Of a stretch of 64,000 nt of DNA, positions 54,877-64,000 are shown one piece after another. The DNA is from Anaerocolumna cellulosilytica (GTDB taxonomy: Bacteria; Bacillota; Clostridia; Lachnospirales; Lachnospiraceae), in assembly GCF_014218335.1 (NCBI RefSeq), contig NZ_AP023367.1, forward strand, positions 1,365,501 to 1,429,500. The letters are read 5' to 3'. Under the pieces are notes generated by a model. That model searched no databases. It was not told the origin of the DNA and saw nothing but the letters and a program-made list of their open reading frames with translations. The position numbers and the translations under genes were made by a program. Positions within the stretch are counted from its first letter, which is position 1. The number at the start of each line of letters is the position of its first letter.

Positions 54877-55383
54877 CTATAACTGGCTATATTCCTTCCA
54901 CTGACAAGATTGTTCTAGAATACGGACAACCTCCTCAAGTCCTTCCTTATCAAGCGTATCAAACCTTCCGGTAATGGGGCTGTCAATATCTAGAACACCA
55001 ACAATATGTCCATCAACCCGGATTGGCACAACGATTTCTGAACGGGAAGCACTGTCACAGGCAATATGCCCGGGAAATGCAAGAACATCATAAATCAGCT
55101 GCGTTTCATCTTTTAAAACGGCTGTACCACAGACACCTTTTCCAATCTTTATATGCACACAGGCTGTTTTACCCTGAAAAGGACCTAAAAGGAGTTCATT
55201 GTTATGTATTAAGTAAAAGCCCACCCAATTGATATTTTTAAGTGCTCCGTTAAGTAGTGCAGAAGCATTGCTTAAGTTTGGTATTACGTAGGGTTCATTT
55301 TCTAAAAGAGCTTTTAATTGGCTATGAATAAGCTGATAACAATCTGTTTTATCAGCGGGATATAAGCTGTCTAATTCTTGCAT
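54877..55383 (-). CDS. Free methionine-R-sulfoxide reductase (GAF domain)
   Basis: The start is ATG 55383, with GGAG upstream; an ATG 54 bases earlier has no site. The 168-residue GAF protein has the three fRMsr cysteines in TACVHIKIGKGVCGTAV and HIACDSASRSEIVVP, and NWVGFYLI at the pocket. It reduces free methionine-R-sulfoxide, part of oxidative-damage repair. Confidence 0.9.
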   Translation of the reverse strand: MQELDSLYPADKTDCYQLIHSQLKALLENEPYVIPNLSNASALLNGALKNINWVGFYLIHNNELLLGPFQGKTACVHIKIGKGVCGTAVLKDETQLIYDVLAFPGHIACDSASRSEIVVPIRVDGHIVGVLDIDSPITGRFDTLDKEGLEEVVRILEQSCQWKEYSQL

Positions 55384-55489
55384 GGTAATCTCCGTTCTAT
55401 TATTTTTTAAATGGGATATACTAAAAGTATATCCCATTTAAAAAAAATCTTCAACTATTTCTGGTGCCAGCCCTTATCTGGGAATAAAC

Positions 55490-55705
55490 TTAATGAAAAC
55501 TATTTTCATTGGTAAGATTAGAAACATATTGTCTCATTTCTGATTTGGAACGTACACCATGGGTTCCATCAATGACAGCCTGTTTTTGACTGTTATCCAG
55601 AGAAGAAAAGTAATTCATAGCTTCATAATTTTGAGCAAGTGCCATTCCAAAACCTAATGGAATTCCGTAACCGTCCACATAATTTTTATCAAAATTGTTA
55701 TCCAT
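55490..55705 (-). CDS. Small conserved protein (GIPLGFGMALAQN motif)
   Basis: The 71-residue soluble protein has the pattern YGIPLGFGMALAQNYEAMNYFSSLDNSQKQAVIDGTHGVRSKSEMRQYV (shown in parts: GIPLGFGMALAQN, then SKSEMRQYV). Similar short proteins occur widely in Firmicutes without known function. It lies 107 bp upstream of the fRMsr gene on the same strand. AAAGG is 14 bases before the ATG, a weak arrangement. Confidence 0.7.
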   Translation of the reverse strand: MDNNFDKNYVDGYGIPLGFGMALAQNYEAMNYFSSLDNSQKQAVIDGTHGVRSKSEMRQYVSNLTNENSFH

Positions 55706-55968
55706 CGCTAGCTACCAACCTTTCTAGGAATATACTCTAGGTTAATCTTTTTAGTGCCTATTACTAAGAGTATTTGTTGTTACAGGTTTAGTATTTGCAC
55801 TTAGAATGGGTTTATGTTCTGCAATTACTGTAAAACTTATTTATAGCTATAATCAAAAAAAGGGTTCACAAATTTTTAATTATAAGTAAGCTGTATATAG
55901 TGTAAGAAGTATAAGATTATAAAATTAGGTGAAAATAATAAGTACGAAATAGTAAAGCATGGCTATTC

Positions 55969-56030
55969 GTGTGAAAGAAAATTTAGAAAAAGAAAGGAAT
56001 GCCACTTATTAATTCTTTCACACTTTTTTT
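55969..56030 (+). terminator. Terminator-like hairpin in the rubredoxin leader
   Basis: GTGTGAAAGAA (55969-55979) and TTCTTTCACAC (56013-56023) pair perfectly, followed by seven T. It lies 48 bases before the rubredoxin start with no plus-strand gene upstream, so it may be an attenuator. The rest of 55706-55968 holds no visible gene. Confidence 0.6.
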
Positions 56031-56077
56031 GTGGCAGTAGCACATTTTTGAACAAGTGTGCTATCAGTGGTATTACA

Positions 56078-56242
56078 ATGAAAAAATATATTTGTATTGT
56101 ATGTGGTTATATATATGACCCGGAAGTTGGTGATGCAGATGGAGGAGTTGAACCAGGTACTGCATTCGAAGATATCCCGGAGGATTGGGTATGCCCCTTA
56201 TGTGGTGTTGGGAAAGAAGATTTTGAAGAATACACAGAATAA
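56078..56242 (+). CDS. Rubredoxin
   Basis: The 54-residue protein binds one iron through CIVCGY and CPLCGVGK and carries electrons in anaerobic redox and oxygen defence. The start is ATG 56078, which gives the standard length; the ribosome site is weak. An upstream in-frame ATG would add ten atypical residues. Confidence 0.95.
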   Translation: MKKYICIVCGYIYDPEVGDADGGVEPGTAFEDIPEDWVCPLCGVGKEDFEEYTE

Positions 56243-56426
56243 AATTAAGTTTATTCGTAATAAGATGAATGCATAGTTTTAATACTATAAAAACTTATTT
56301 CGACAAAATGTGTTAACTATTGATTTACTTGGTATATCTTACATGTTATAATGATTCGCACAAGAGGTTATATTGCATAAGAAAATGCTACAAGAATGTA
56401 ATAGGAATCATTTAGGGAGGTATACC

Positions 56427-58430
56427 ATGAAATCAATTAAGTTTTTTAAATCAATGAAATTTACTTTAATGGCGGCTATGATTCTAATGGCAGTCTTGCC
56501 TTTGACCGGCTTTTGTATCTTTCAATTAAGACAATTTGACAAAACAATAACCAATAACATTAAATCGAATGAAGTAGAGTTAGCTAAAGTGAATGCCGAC
56601 AGGATTGAGAGTTGGGTAAATACAAAAGTGTCTCAGTTAACAAAAATTTACGAAGCACATCCGGAATTTAAAAATATGGATGTGAAGTACATAACGAACG
56701 TGCTGTCGTCCGTGCTGGAAAGTGATTCGGAGCTTGACACCTTTACGGCTGCTGACGCTGCCGGTAATTCTATTAGTATCGTAGATAATTCTATTGTTTC
56801 CGTAGCAGAGAGAGAGTATTTTATCAAGGCTAGGGAAACGAAAGAAATGGTTATTACAGATGTCTTTGTAAGTAAAATAACCGGAAACCGTGTTATCGCC
56901 ATATCCTTACCAATTCTTGAGGGAAATGAATTTAAAGGGATTTTATTCAGTATGGTAGATATAAAGGAGCTGGAGGGTTATCTTCGTAACATAAAATTAG
57001 AAGAAACCGGCTATGCATATATGTTGGCAGAAGATGATACGTATATTTCACATCCTGATACGGAGCGAATCGGTAAAAGCCAAAATGATTACATAACAGA
57101 TGTTAAAATGGAGAATAAGAAGGAGGAAGGACAAGGGGCAGCAGGCTTTTTCTCTTATAATAATGAAAAAAATGAAGCTGAGTTAGGGGCTTACGCCATT
57201 GTTCCAACGACAAATTGGAAAGTAATTGTTACAGCTCCAAACAGCGAAGTTTATACAGAATATAATCAAGCTCTATATACTGCACTTTTAATAGGAGCTG
57301 TTGCAATTGTAATTATGATAATTATTTCAGTCGTAGTTGCAGGTGTAATCGCCAATCCCATAAATATTGCTGCAAATCAGATTAATCAGATAGCAGACGG
57401 TGATTTTACAGTTCAGGTTGGCAGTAAACTTTTAAAGCGGGAAGATGAGTTAGGTACTCTGGTCAGGTCTATTGATATGATGACTACTTCTATTCGAGCT
57501 TTATTAAAAGAAGTAATAAATGAAGCAAACGGTGTACAAACGAACTTATCCATATCATCAACGAACCTTGCGGAGTTGTCAAGTAACATTGAAGAAGTGT
57601 CAGCTACTACAGAAGAACTTTCTGCAGGAATGGAAGAAACTGCAGCTTCTGCTGAGGAAATGAACGCATCTTCTATTGAAATTGACGGAGCAGTGGAGTC
57701 TATTGCTGTTAAGGCACGTAATGGTTCTGAACTTGCTAGGGAAATCAGTAAAAGAGCGCAGGATTTAAAAGCGCAGGCCGTTGTATCTGAGAAGACAGCC
57801 CGTGAAATTCAGGAAGAAATTCAAGCAGATATGAGAAGTTCCAGAGAAGAATCAAAAGCAGTAGAGCAAATCGATGTATTGACAGACTCTATACTACAGA
57901 TAACGTCCCAAACAAATCTTCTTGCTTTAAATGCTGCAATAGAAGCAGCAAGAGCCGGTGAGGCCGGTAAAGGGTTTGCAGTAGTAGCAGATGAAATACG
58001 TAAACTGGCAGAGGATTCCACCAACACAGTAACAGAAATTCAGGAGATTACAAAGTTAGTGGTGGCAGCCGTATCCAGTTTAATAAATAGCTCTGAAAAG
58101 GCGCTTGAATTCATTGATACTACGGTTATCAAAGATTATAAATCTATGGTTGATATCGGAGAACAATATTATAGTGATGCTACAGAGATACAGGAATTGG
58201 TCACTGATTTTAGTGCCACTGCCGGAGAGCTATCGGTAACGATTCAGAACATGATTCAAGCAATACAGGAAGTAACCGTTTCTAATAATGAAGAAGCAGA
58301 AGGCACGCAAAATATTGCGGAGAAAGCAGCGGAGATTATGACCAAAGCCTCTGAGGTTATGACACTTATGCAGCAGACTGAAGAAAATTCAAAAATGTTA
58401 ATGGAAACTATTATGATATTTAAGTTATAA
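56427..58430 (+). CDS. Methyl-accepting chemotaxis protein with Cache sensor
   Basis: The start is ATG 56427, with GGGAGG 6 bases upstream. The 667-residue receptor has a membrane helix at about residues 12-32, a dCache extracellular domain (33-290; [17 protein letters not shown] is typical), a second helix (about 292-315), a HAMP domain (about 316-370) and a signalling domain. The hairpin tip [38 protein letters not shown] is conserved. It reports a small-molecule stimulus to CheA. The ligand is unknown. Confidence 0.95.
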   Translation: MKSIKFFKSMKFTLMAAMILMAVLPLTGFCIFQLRQFDKTITNNIKSNEVELAKVNADRIESWVNTKVSQLTKIYEAHPEFKNMDVKYITNVLSSVLESDSELDTFTAADAAGNSISIVDNSIVSVAEREYFIKARETKEMVITDVFVSKITGNRVIAISLPILEGNEFKGILFSMVDIKELEGYLRNIKLEETGYAYMLAEDDTYISHPDTERIGKSQNDYITDVKMENKKEEGQGAAGFFSYNNEKNEAELGAYAIVPTTNWKVIVTAPNSEVYTEYNQALYTALLIGAVAIVIMIIISVVVAGVIANPINIAANQINQIADGDFTVQVGSKLLKREDELGTLVRSIDMMTTSIRALLKEVINEANGVQTNLSISSTNLAELSSNIEEVSATTEELSAGMEETAASAEEMNASSIEIDGAVESIAVKARNGSELAREISKRAQDLKAQAVVSEKTAREIQEEIQADMRSSREESKAVEQIDVLTDSILQITSQTNLLALNAAIEAARAGEAGKGFAVVADEIRKLAEDSTNTVTEIQEITKLVVAAVSSLINSSEKALEFIDTTVIKDYKSMVDIGEQYYSDATEIQELVTDFSATAGELSVTIQNMIQAIQEVTVSNNEEAEGTQNIAEKAAEIMTKASEVMTLMQQTEENSKMLMETIMIFKL

Positions 58431-58460
58431 GATACTATAGTTAATGTCTCTTATATAATG

Positions 58461-58530
58461 AAAGCCCGGCTTTCTTGGTTACTGCATGCCATAACAGCAG
58501 GTTATGAAGCATCTAAGAAGGCGGGGCTTT
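58461..58530. terminator. Terminator between the receptor and TerC-like genes
   Basis: AAAGCCCGGCTTTCTT and AAGAAGGCGGGGCTTT pair over 16 bases with few mismatches. It serves two convergent genes. Confidence 0.75.
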
Positions 58531-58557
58531 ATTATGCAAAACTTTTCATGCAAATGT

Positions 58558-59286
58558 TTAGGGGGCTTTGGTATCCTTGGATTCGCATATCTGTGTGGTA
58601 GAAGAGGACTTTTTAACCATGTAAAGTCCATATAGCACTACAAATACAGAGAAGAAGCGGGGAATAAGTGAAGCAATGATTCTGGGAATATAGGGTGCAA
58701 TCACCTGATAGGATAGAATCATTTCTATAGCGGTATAAATCAGAATGGCACCGCTTATATAAAGAAATATACGTTGTCTTTCTATTAATCGCAGAATGTA
58801 TTTGCAGGTAGTCAGGATTAGAGGTAAGCTGAGTAATAGACCAAAGGTAATGATTTCTATATTACCATCCGCAGCGCCTGCTATAGCCAGTATATTGTCA
58901 AAGCTAAAGGAGAGGCTGATGATAGTGATTTTCGCAATTGCAGAAGGTAAACTCATAGCGGATGTCAACCGTTTTATATTTTCATCCCCAGAAGCATTCA
59001 TAGTGTGTTCTTGCTTTAACAGCTCATAAGTCATCTTTAGTAATAAGATACCACCTAACAACTGGACGGGAAGCCATTGTATTTCCATAATGATACTAAT
59101 AATAGAGGTAAAAAAGATAGTACAAAAAACAGAAATGGATAGTCCGGTCATATAGGCTTTCTTCCTATATTTTTTGGGCAGTTTCCTTGACATTACTGCA
59201 ATTACACTTATACTATCAAAGCTTAGTATGATATTTAACAGCATGATATGAATCATCTTTATTAGAATTTGCATAAAATCCTGCAT
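58558..59286 (-). CDS. TerC-family integral membrane protein
   Basis: The start is ATG 59286, with AGGAGG 4 bases upstream. The 242-residue protein has about seven membrane helices and two acidic motifs, LNIILSFDSISVIAV and SLSFSFDNILAIAGA, as in the TerC/YjbE family. Members are linked to metal efflux (often manganese) and tellurite resistance. No yybP-ykoY riboswitch was seen upstream. Confidence 0.85.
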   Translation of the reverse strand: MQDFMQILIKMIHIMLLNIILSFDSISVIAVMSRKLPKKYRKKAYMTGLSISVFCTIFFTSIISIIMEIQWLPVQLLGGILLLKMTYELLKQEHTMNASGDENIKRLTSAMSLPSAIAKITIISLSFSFDNILAIAGAADGNIEIITFGLLLSLPLILTTCKYILRLIERQRIFLYISGAILIYTAIEMILSYQVIAPYIPRIIASLIPRFFSVFVVLYGLYMVKKSSSTTQICESKDTKAP

Positions 59287-59404
59287 ATGTCCTCCTGTCA
59301 TATTTATTGAGAGCTCTTTATATAGTATTCAGGCAGGTATTTGGGGTGACTAAAAAAGAGATATTCTCTCAATAAAAAACGGATTATGTAAAGTCCGTTG
59401 GAAA

Positions 59405-60835
59405 TTAAGGAAGAAGCGGTAAACGTAGTTCAGCGTAAAAACCCCTGTTTTTTTCACCTGGAGCGTCTGTTATAAAAGTGGAAGTTGATACGGTGGAGGC
59501 ATTGGAGGAAAGAATCAATTCTCCCTGGTGGGCTTTGGCAATTCTATGGGCCATAGGAAGCCCAAGTCCATGACCATTGGAGCGAATTTGTTTTCTTTTA
59601 ACTGAATAGGGCAGTTCTAAGAGGTCAGATAAATCAACATCTATAAGTCCTCTTCCTGTATCCCATACCACGAAAGAGCAGCTTGCGGTTTCAAGATTGG
59701 TTAAGGCTTCAATGTGTATAGTGCAGCCCTCCGGATTATGTTTCATACTATTATGAATTAAGTTGGTACCAGCCCTAAGCAGTAGTCTTTCATCGGCATA
59801 TACTTGTGTGCGTTCATTGTCGATATGAATCTCAATTTGGTATTTGTCGTCCAGTCCATGATTTAAAAAGTCAGAAGCAAGGTGTCTTACTAGAGCGGCA
59901 AGTCGTATGGGCTTCTTAGCTAGGGGCTGCATTTCATATTCAAGCATAGAAACAAGGTTTAGGTCATTGACTAAAGCGCGAAGATGCTCTCCCTGCTTTC
60001 TGATAATACCTGCTTGCTGCTGCTGTTCCTCTGAAAGCATTTCATTCTCTTCCAAATCACTGGCATAGCCTAATACCATGGATAAAGGAGTACGGATGTC
60101 ATGAGAAATACCTGCAATCCAGTTGGAGCGTGCTTCATCTCTTGCTTTTAGTGCATCACCTCTTTGCTGTAAAAGCAGCGAGGCTCGATTAATACTATCG
60201 GACAAGTCTGAAAGGATACCTTTCGGTTCTAAAGTAACTTGTTTATCTTCCCCCAGTGCTTCAATTCCGTTTGTAAGTGGGCGGATAGAACGAATTAATC
60301 TTGAGCCGATTAACAGTGAGAGTAACAAAGCAAGGGCAAAATTACCAAGTAACAAAGCTACCAGCCTAACGGGGAGGGAAGAAACTAAGTGTATGGGAAG
60401 AATATACTGATATTTGGCAAGGGTATGCTGTGGATATCCAACAACAACAATACCCTCCTCCCGTTCCCAAACGAATACAGGGTAATCTTTTAGATAACCT
60501 TTTGTAAACTTGGCAACATCAGTTAAGGAATAAGCCTTATAAAGTTCTGGAGGTAATTTATAGCTCCACATAACCTTCCCTTCATTGCTAAGGAGCATAC
60601 CAAAGGCACGGTTATGCTCTAGTAATTCCTGTGATTTAGGTGGCAATGAATAGGTACTATTTTTCAAATTTAAGTCCTCCGCGACTTTTTTAACGACGAA
60701 GGAGGGAGAACTTCCGGCATTGATTCCCCGTAACACCCAGGCAGCCAGAATAAAAAAGTTTATGGTTAATAGAAATGCAGATATAACCATGGTGGAACTG
60801 ATGAAGCGTTTTAGGATACGTAGAGTACTCTTCAT
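59405..60835 (-). CDS. Sensor histidine kinase
   Basis: The 476-residue kinase has two membrane helices (about 15-35 and 150-175) with an extracellular loop between them. A HAMP-like linker follows. The HisKA box is WIAGISHDIRTPLSMVLGYASDLEE, and the ATPase domain has LIHNSMKHNP (N box), WDTGRGL and NGHGLGLPMAHRIAKAHQG. Its start overlaps the response regulator stop by 4 bases (ATGA). It probably controls the divergent ABC exporter at 61822 onward. Confidence 0.93.
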   Translation of the reverse strand: MKSTLRILKRFISSTMVISAFLLTINFFILAAWVLRGINAGSSPSFVVKKVAEDLNLKNSTYSLPPKSQELLEHNRAFGMLLSNEGKVMWSYKLPPELYKAYSLTDVAKFTKGYLKDYPVFVWEREEGIVVVGYPQHTLAKYQYILPIHLVSSLPVRLVALLLGNFALALLLSLLIGSRLIRSIRPLTNGIEALGEDKQVTLEPKGILSDLSDSINRASLLLQQRGDALKARDEARSNWIAGISHDIRTPLSMVLGYASDLEENEMLSEEQQQQAGIIRKQGEHLRALVNDLNLVSMLEYEMQPLAKKPIRLAALVRHLASDFLNHGLDDKYQIEIHIDNERTQVYADERLLLRAGTNLIHNSMKHNPEGCTIHIEALTNLETASCSFVVWDTGRGLIDVDLSDLLELPYSVKRKQIRSNGHGLGLPMAHRIAKAHQGELILSSNASTVSTSTFITDAPGEKNRGFYAELRLPLLP

Positions 60836-61566
60836 AAGGTATCCTCTCCTTTCTGATTTATCAACTTATATCCAAGTCCACGTATGGTAAGTAGATATTC
60901 AGGGCTAGAGGGATTCGGCTCAATTTTTTCGCGGATACGTCTGATATGTACCATCAGAGTATTTTCATAACCGTAATAATCATCACCCCATGCGGCCTGA
61001 CAGAGAGCATCACTGGTAACAATGCGGTTTTGATTTTCATACAGCTTATGAAGCAGTAATAGTTCTTTCGCCGTTAGAGGTAATTCTTTCTCTTGTCTTT
61101 TTACAATGCCACTATCTAAATCAATTAGGGAAGCGCCAATGTAAAAGCTTGTACGTTGTTCTACGGTTTTGTAAGCATATGTTCTTCTAAGGATTGCGGA
61201 TAATCGCAACACCAGTTCTTTGGGGAGAAAGGGCTTTACCATGTAGTCATCCGCACCAAGCAAAAGACCCAGCAGGCGGTCTTCGTCTTCCCCTCTTGCT
61301 GTAACGAATAAAATAGGCACTGCTGAAATACTCCGTAGCAAGGGGAGGAGGGTAAATCCATCGCCATCCGGCAGCATAACATCTAGTATAATGAGGTCAG
61401 GCTTTGTCTGCCGACAGATTGAGAGTGCTTCTTCACAACTGCCTGCCTGATAAATTCTTGTATAACCTTCTTTGCGAAGAAAGGTTTGTATCATGTCTCT
61501 GATTTCACGTTCATCGTCTACTATCAGCAGTTTTTTAGTTTTTAAATTATCTATCATAACTATCAT
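60832..61566 (-). CDS. Response regulator, OmpR family
   Basis: The 244-residue protein has a receiver domain (acidic pair in IVDDERE, phospho-acceptor D62 in IILDVMLPDGDG, Lys in MVKPFLPKELV) and a winged-helix DNA-binding domain (ELPLTAKELLLLHKLYENQNRIVT to VHIRRIREKIEPNP). AAGGA precedes the ATG. It is co-transcribed with the sensor kinase and divergent from an ABC exporter of the bacitracin/lantibiotic type, the usual arrangement for antimicrobial-peptide response modules. Confidence 0.94.
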   Translation of the reverse strand: MIVMIDNLKTKKLLIVDDEREIRDMIQTFLRKEGYTRIYQAGSCEEALSICRQTKPDLIILDVMLPDGDGFTLLPLLRSISAVPILFVTARGEDEDRLLGLLLGADDYMVKPFLPKELVLRLSAILRRTYAYKTVEQRTSFYIGASLIDLDSGIVKRQEKELPLTAKELLLLHKLYENQNRIVTSDALCQAAWGDDYYGYENTLMVHIRRIREKIEPNPSSPEYLLTIRGLGYKLINQKGEDTL

Positions 61567-61821
61567 TTCTTTCCTTATATTTTTTTGTTCCTTAAGAAAC
61601 GACTATCAAAAGCCTATTTATGGAAAGGGCAGTTTGCATATAGCCTAACGGCTCATGCCTTAAGTTCATTATAGCTTTTTCTATACCCCAATTCAATGGA
61701 TTCTATACCAAAGGATAAGATTTAAGGTTCATGTAAGGTTTAGTTTAGTTTCGTGAAAGGTAACCATGTTATATTGCTTTTATAAGGAGATAAACCAAAC
61801 AAATTGAATGGAGTGAATCTT

Positions 61822-62736
61822 ATGAGTCAGATTATTAAAACCAATAGTCTTTCCAAGCGTTATGGAAGTGTTTACCGTGTAAAGGCGGTAAATTTAGACG
61901 TTCAGGAAGGAGATATTTATGGATTCTTAGGACCGAATGGTGCAGGGAAATCCACTACACTTAAAATGATACTTGGACTGGCTAAGCCTACCGAGGGGCA
62001 GGTAAGCGTATTCGGTAAGGAATTTGAACAGAATAGAGGATTTATCTTAAGTCAAACCGGTTCACTAATTGAGGCACCCTCCTATTACGGACATTTAACT
62101 GGACTTGAAAACCTTAGAGTGGTTCAAAAGTTAAGAGAAGTACCGGATAAGAATGTGAAAGAAGTATTAAGCATTGTAAGGCTTATAAATCAGAAGGATA
62201 AGAAAGTATCGCAATATTCACTGGGAATGAAACAAAGGCTTGGCATTGCCATGGCGTTATTATCCTTTCCGAAGCTTTTGATTCTGGATGAACCTACCAA
62301 TGGTTTAGACCCCTCTGGTATCGGAGAGATTCGAGAGTTAATCAAATCTTTACCATCACGTTATGGAATGACAGTACTTATATCCAGTCATCTGCTTTCG
62401 GAAATAGAGCAGATTGCCACTACACTAGGAATCATAAATGATGGTACGCTAGGTTTTCAAGGCAGCTTAAAGAAGCTGCAAGAGATGGGAAGCTCAGAGT
62501 TCACCATAAAAACCAGAGATAACCAGAGTGCATTAGCTTTGCTTAAGTATCATGGATTTTTAGCTGATTTACAGGGGGAAGAGCTGATAATCGGAAGGAA
62601 TCTTAGGGAGGAGCAGGTGGTACAAGCTAACAGGTTGTTGGTATCAGAAGAGATTGGGGTATATCGAATCGAGGAGCATAAGAAAAACCTCGAGAGTATA
62701 TTTCTTGATATGACCGGAAAGGAGCAGACGCTATAA
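61822..62736 (+). CDS. ABC exporter ATPase, BcrA/lantibiotic-immunity type
   Basis: The start is ATG 61822, with GGAG 8 bases upstream. The 304-residue ATPase has Walker A GPNGAGKST at residues 37-45, the signature YSLGMKQR, Walker B LLILDEPTNGLDPSG and switch SSHLLSE. The C-terminal 90 residues are typical of BcrA/SpaF/NisF proteins. It stops overlapping the permease start (TAATG). Expected role: export of antimicrobial peptides or maintenance of the envelope. Confidence 0.92.
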   Translation: MSQIIKTNSLSKRYGSVYRVKAVNLDVQEGDIYGFLGPNGAGKSTTLKMILGLAKPTEGQVSVFGKEFEQNRGFILSQTGSLIEAPSYYGHLTGLENLRVVQKLREVPDKNVKEVLSIVRLINQKDKKVSQYSLGMKQRLGIAMALLSFPKLLILDEPTNGLDPSGIGEIRELIKSLPSRYGMTVLISSHLLSEIEQIATTLGIINDGTLGFQGSLKKLQEMGSSEFTIKTRDNQSALALLKYHGFLADLQGEELIIGRNLREEQVVQANRLLVSEEIGVYRIEEHKKNLESIFLDMTGKEQTL

Positions 62737-63491
62737 TGAAGGAGATTCATTTAGAATTTTATAAATTACGTCATAAGCATTTGCTCTTGATGATAACAGG
62801 ATTTTTAGGAGTAGAAATTTTGTGGGCATTTATGGCAATATCTATGTCCATATCCCGTAATCCGGACGCAGGAGGCTGGGAGCCGCTGTTATTGATGCTA
62901 AGCTCCATGAACGGATTGTTTATACCTATACTGACGGCAGTATGTGTGTCACGGATTTGTGATATGGAACACAAAGGGAATACATGGAAGATGTTAACCT
63001 CATTGTCAGTAAAGCGAAGCAGACTTTACTTTGCCAAATTCGTATGTGCAGCAGGTTTTTTATGTTACGTTTTTCTATTACAAACCGCTGCTATCTGGTT
63101 TTTTGGCAGTGTTAACCACTTTTTACAGCCAGTGCCTTATGAGTTGTTAGTTCGTTCTTTTCTCGGAAGCTTTTTAACGAGTCTTGTAGTAGCTGCGTTA
63201 CAGCAATGGATATCTTTAGCGATTAAGAATCAGGCCTTTGCTCTGTGCCTTGGTATGGCAGGAGGCTTTGTCGGGTTGGCAGCAGATTTATTTCCGGAGG
63301 GGGTTAGGAGAATCTTTATCTGGTCTTATTTTACAGGCTTAAGCCCAGTGGTACAAACCTATACCGGAGAAACCATGGTATTTCATATACAGAAAGCAGT
63401 TGAAATACTGCCTCTTATGGGTGTGGCGGCAATGATGGGAGTACTGCTATTTTGGCTGGGAAATATGCATATATCCTATAAGGATATTTAG
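62736..63491 (+). CDS. ABC-2 type permease, SpaE/MutE-like
   Basis: The 251-residue protein has six membrane helices, starts with the typical EIHLEFYKLRHKHLLL, and contains EHKGNTWKMLTSLSVKR in the first cytoplasmic loop. This pattern is shared by lantibiotic-immunity permeases (NisE/SpaE/MutE). It is translationally coupled to the ATPase and works as a heteromer with the permease that begins at 63695. Confidence 0.9.
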   Translation: MKEIHLEFYKLRHKHLLLMITGFLGVEILWAFMAISMSISRNPDAGGWEPLLLMLSSMNGLFIPILTAVCVSRICDMEHKGNTWKMLTSLSVKRSRLYFAKFVCAAGFLCYVFLLQTAAIWFFGSVNHFLQPVPYELLVRSFLGSFLTSLVVAALQQWISLAIKNQAFALCLGMAGGFVGLAADLFPEGVRRIFIWSYFTGLSPVVQTYTGETMVFHIQKAVEILPLMGVAAMMGVLLFWLGNMHISYKDI

Positions 63492-63531
63492 AACCACCCT
63501 AATCCTGAATAGGAAATAATAGGCAATTGAG

Positions 63532-63658
63532 AAACTGTTATTTTATGTGTCGGAACCAGTCAAAATCACCAAAAACAGGTTCCGATGTGGTGGCAAGTCA
63601 CCTTTATTTTGGTGATTTTGCCTATTACCAACCTCTAGACTTATCGTTTCGCAATCGC
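63532..63658 (+). repeat. 126-bp dispersed element, copy 2
   Basis: About 90% identical to 16715-16840. Here GGAACC pairs with GGTTCC and AAAATCACC with GGTGATTTT, so the RNA can fold. It sits between two genes of one operon and is therefore transcribed. Confidence 0.75.
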
Positions 63659-63694
63659 TTATTAATAGGAAATAAAAAGAGAGGAAAAAATACA

Positions 63695-64000
63695 ATGTTA
63701 AAACGATGTGTGTCAGCCGAATGGCTGAAATTAAAGCATTCACATATATGGATACTTATAATGATATTGCCGGTTATCAGTGTTTTAATTGGGTGCGGTA
63801 ATTTTTATATGAATCAGGGAGTACTAAGGAAAGAGTGGTACAGCCTTTGGTCACAGGTGGGGCTATTCTACGGAGAATTCTTTTTTCCGGTACTGATAGC
63901 AATACTCTGTGCAACCATATGCCGACTCGAGCACTTTAACAAGAACTGGAATCTGGTAATGACAGCTCCGGTACCGGTTTCCGCTGTTTATTTGGCAAAA
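63695..64000 (+). CDS. Second ABC-2 permease, MutG/SpaG-like (cut by window edge)
   Basis: AGAGG precedes ATG 63695. The first 102 residues (MLKRCVSAEWLKLKHSHIWI, then MILPVISVLIGCGNFYMNQG and EHFNKNWNLVMTAPVPVSAVY) match the partner permease of lantibiotic-immunity exporters. The rest lies beyond the window. Confidence 0.85.
   Translation, partial: MLKRCVSAEWLKLKHSHIWILIMILPVISVLIGCGNFYMNQGVLRKEWYSLWSQVGLFYGEFFFPVLIAILCATICRLEHFNKNWNLVMTAPVPVSAVYLAK

Noticed and set aside
59287-59404. yybP-ykoY manganese riboswitch before the TerC-like gene
   Set aside because: The gap is only about 118 bp and no matching conserved loops were seen.

Overview
The window is AT-rich DNA from a Gram-positive, spore-forming anaerobe. 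The evidence is strong AGGAGG-type ribosome sites, TTG/GTG starts, a T-box leader, a Spo0E-like protein, rubredoxin, a FliK-like protein with a chemotaxis receptor, an archaeal-type AspRS with GatCAB, and an intracellular pectin-oligomer pathway. I infer a plant-polysaccharide-using member of the Lachnospiraceae, near the Clostridium phytofermentans group; the species is not established. No rRNA, tRNA or CRISPR array was seen.

Layout. 1-6.5 kb: the end of an amidohydrolase, a receiver-SARP/BTAD response regulator, a Spo0E-like protein, a diguanylate cyclase, two near-identical XRE repressors flanking a strong candidate noncoding RNA gene, and ferritin. 6.5-9.8 kb: a three-gene ABC importer of the TrpXYZ type. 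10.2-13.4 kb: an HD-GYP protein, then glnA with an ANTAR regulator. 14-16.6 kb: dapF and dapL, then a frameshifted DUF3784-like gene. 16.9-23 kb: an S66 peptidase, then a T-box-controlled operon for tRNA-dependent amidation (aspS2-gatC-gatA-gatB). 23.5-34 kb: a FliK-like protein, glutamate synthase (gltB-gltD) and glyA. 34.4-36.2 kb: an IS30-family element. 36.4-38.2 kb: a secreted unknown protein and a cytosolic partner, resembling a toxin/immunity pair. 38.3-43.3 kb: a 49-residue membrane protein, a LUD-domain protein, DegV, topoisomerase III and a beta-helix acyltransferase-like protein. 43.5-54.7 kb: a pectin-oligosaccharide locus (GH105, GH28, pectinesterase, membrane AraC regulator, LplB/YtcP-type importer with lipoprotein, esterase). 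54.9-58.4 kb: fRMsr, a small conserved protein, rubredoxin and a chemotaxis receptor. 58.5-64 kb: a TerC-like protein, a sensor kinase/response regulator pair and a divergent BcrA/lantibiotic-immunity-type ABC exporter that runs off the edge.

How the parts connect. glnA and gltBD together form the GS-GOGAT route, and an ANTAR protein is encoded next to glnA. Both operons have a promoter followed within a few bases by an intrinsic terminator, which suggests attenuation. The AspRS2-GatCAB operon has a T-box whose candidate specifier contains overlapping GAA and AAC. The pectin enzymes lack signal peptides, so oligomers are probably imported by the adjacent ABC transporter and broken down inside the cell. 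Two promoters in that locus share a 29-bp direct-repeat operator.

The least explained signals are the RNA gene at 4601-4895, a family of small hairpin elements ending in a GGGAGC motif that often supplies the ribosome site of the next gene, a 126-bp dispersed element in two full copies and one reduced copy, and the secreted protein/partner pair beside the IS element.
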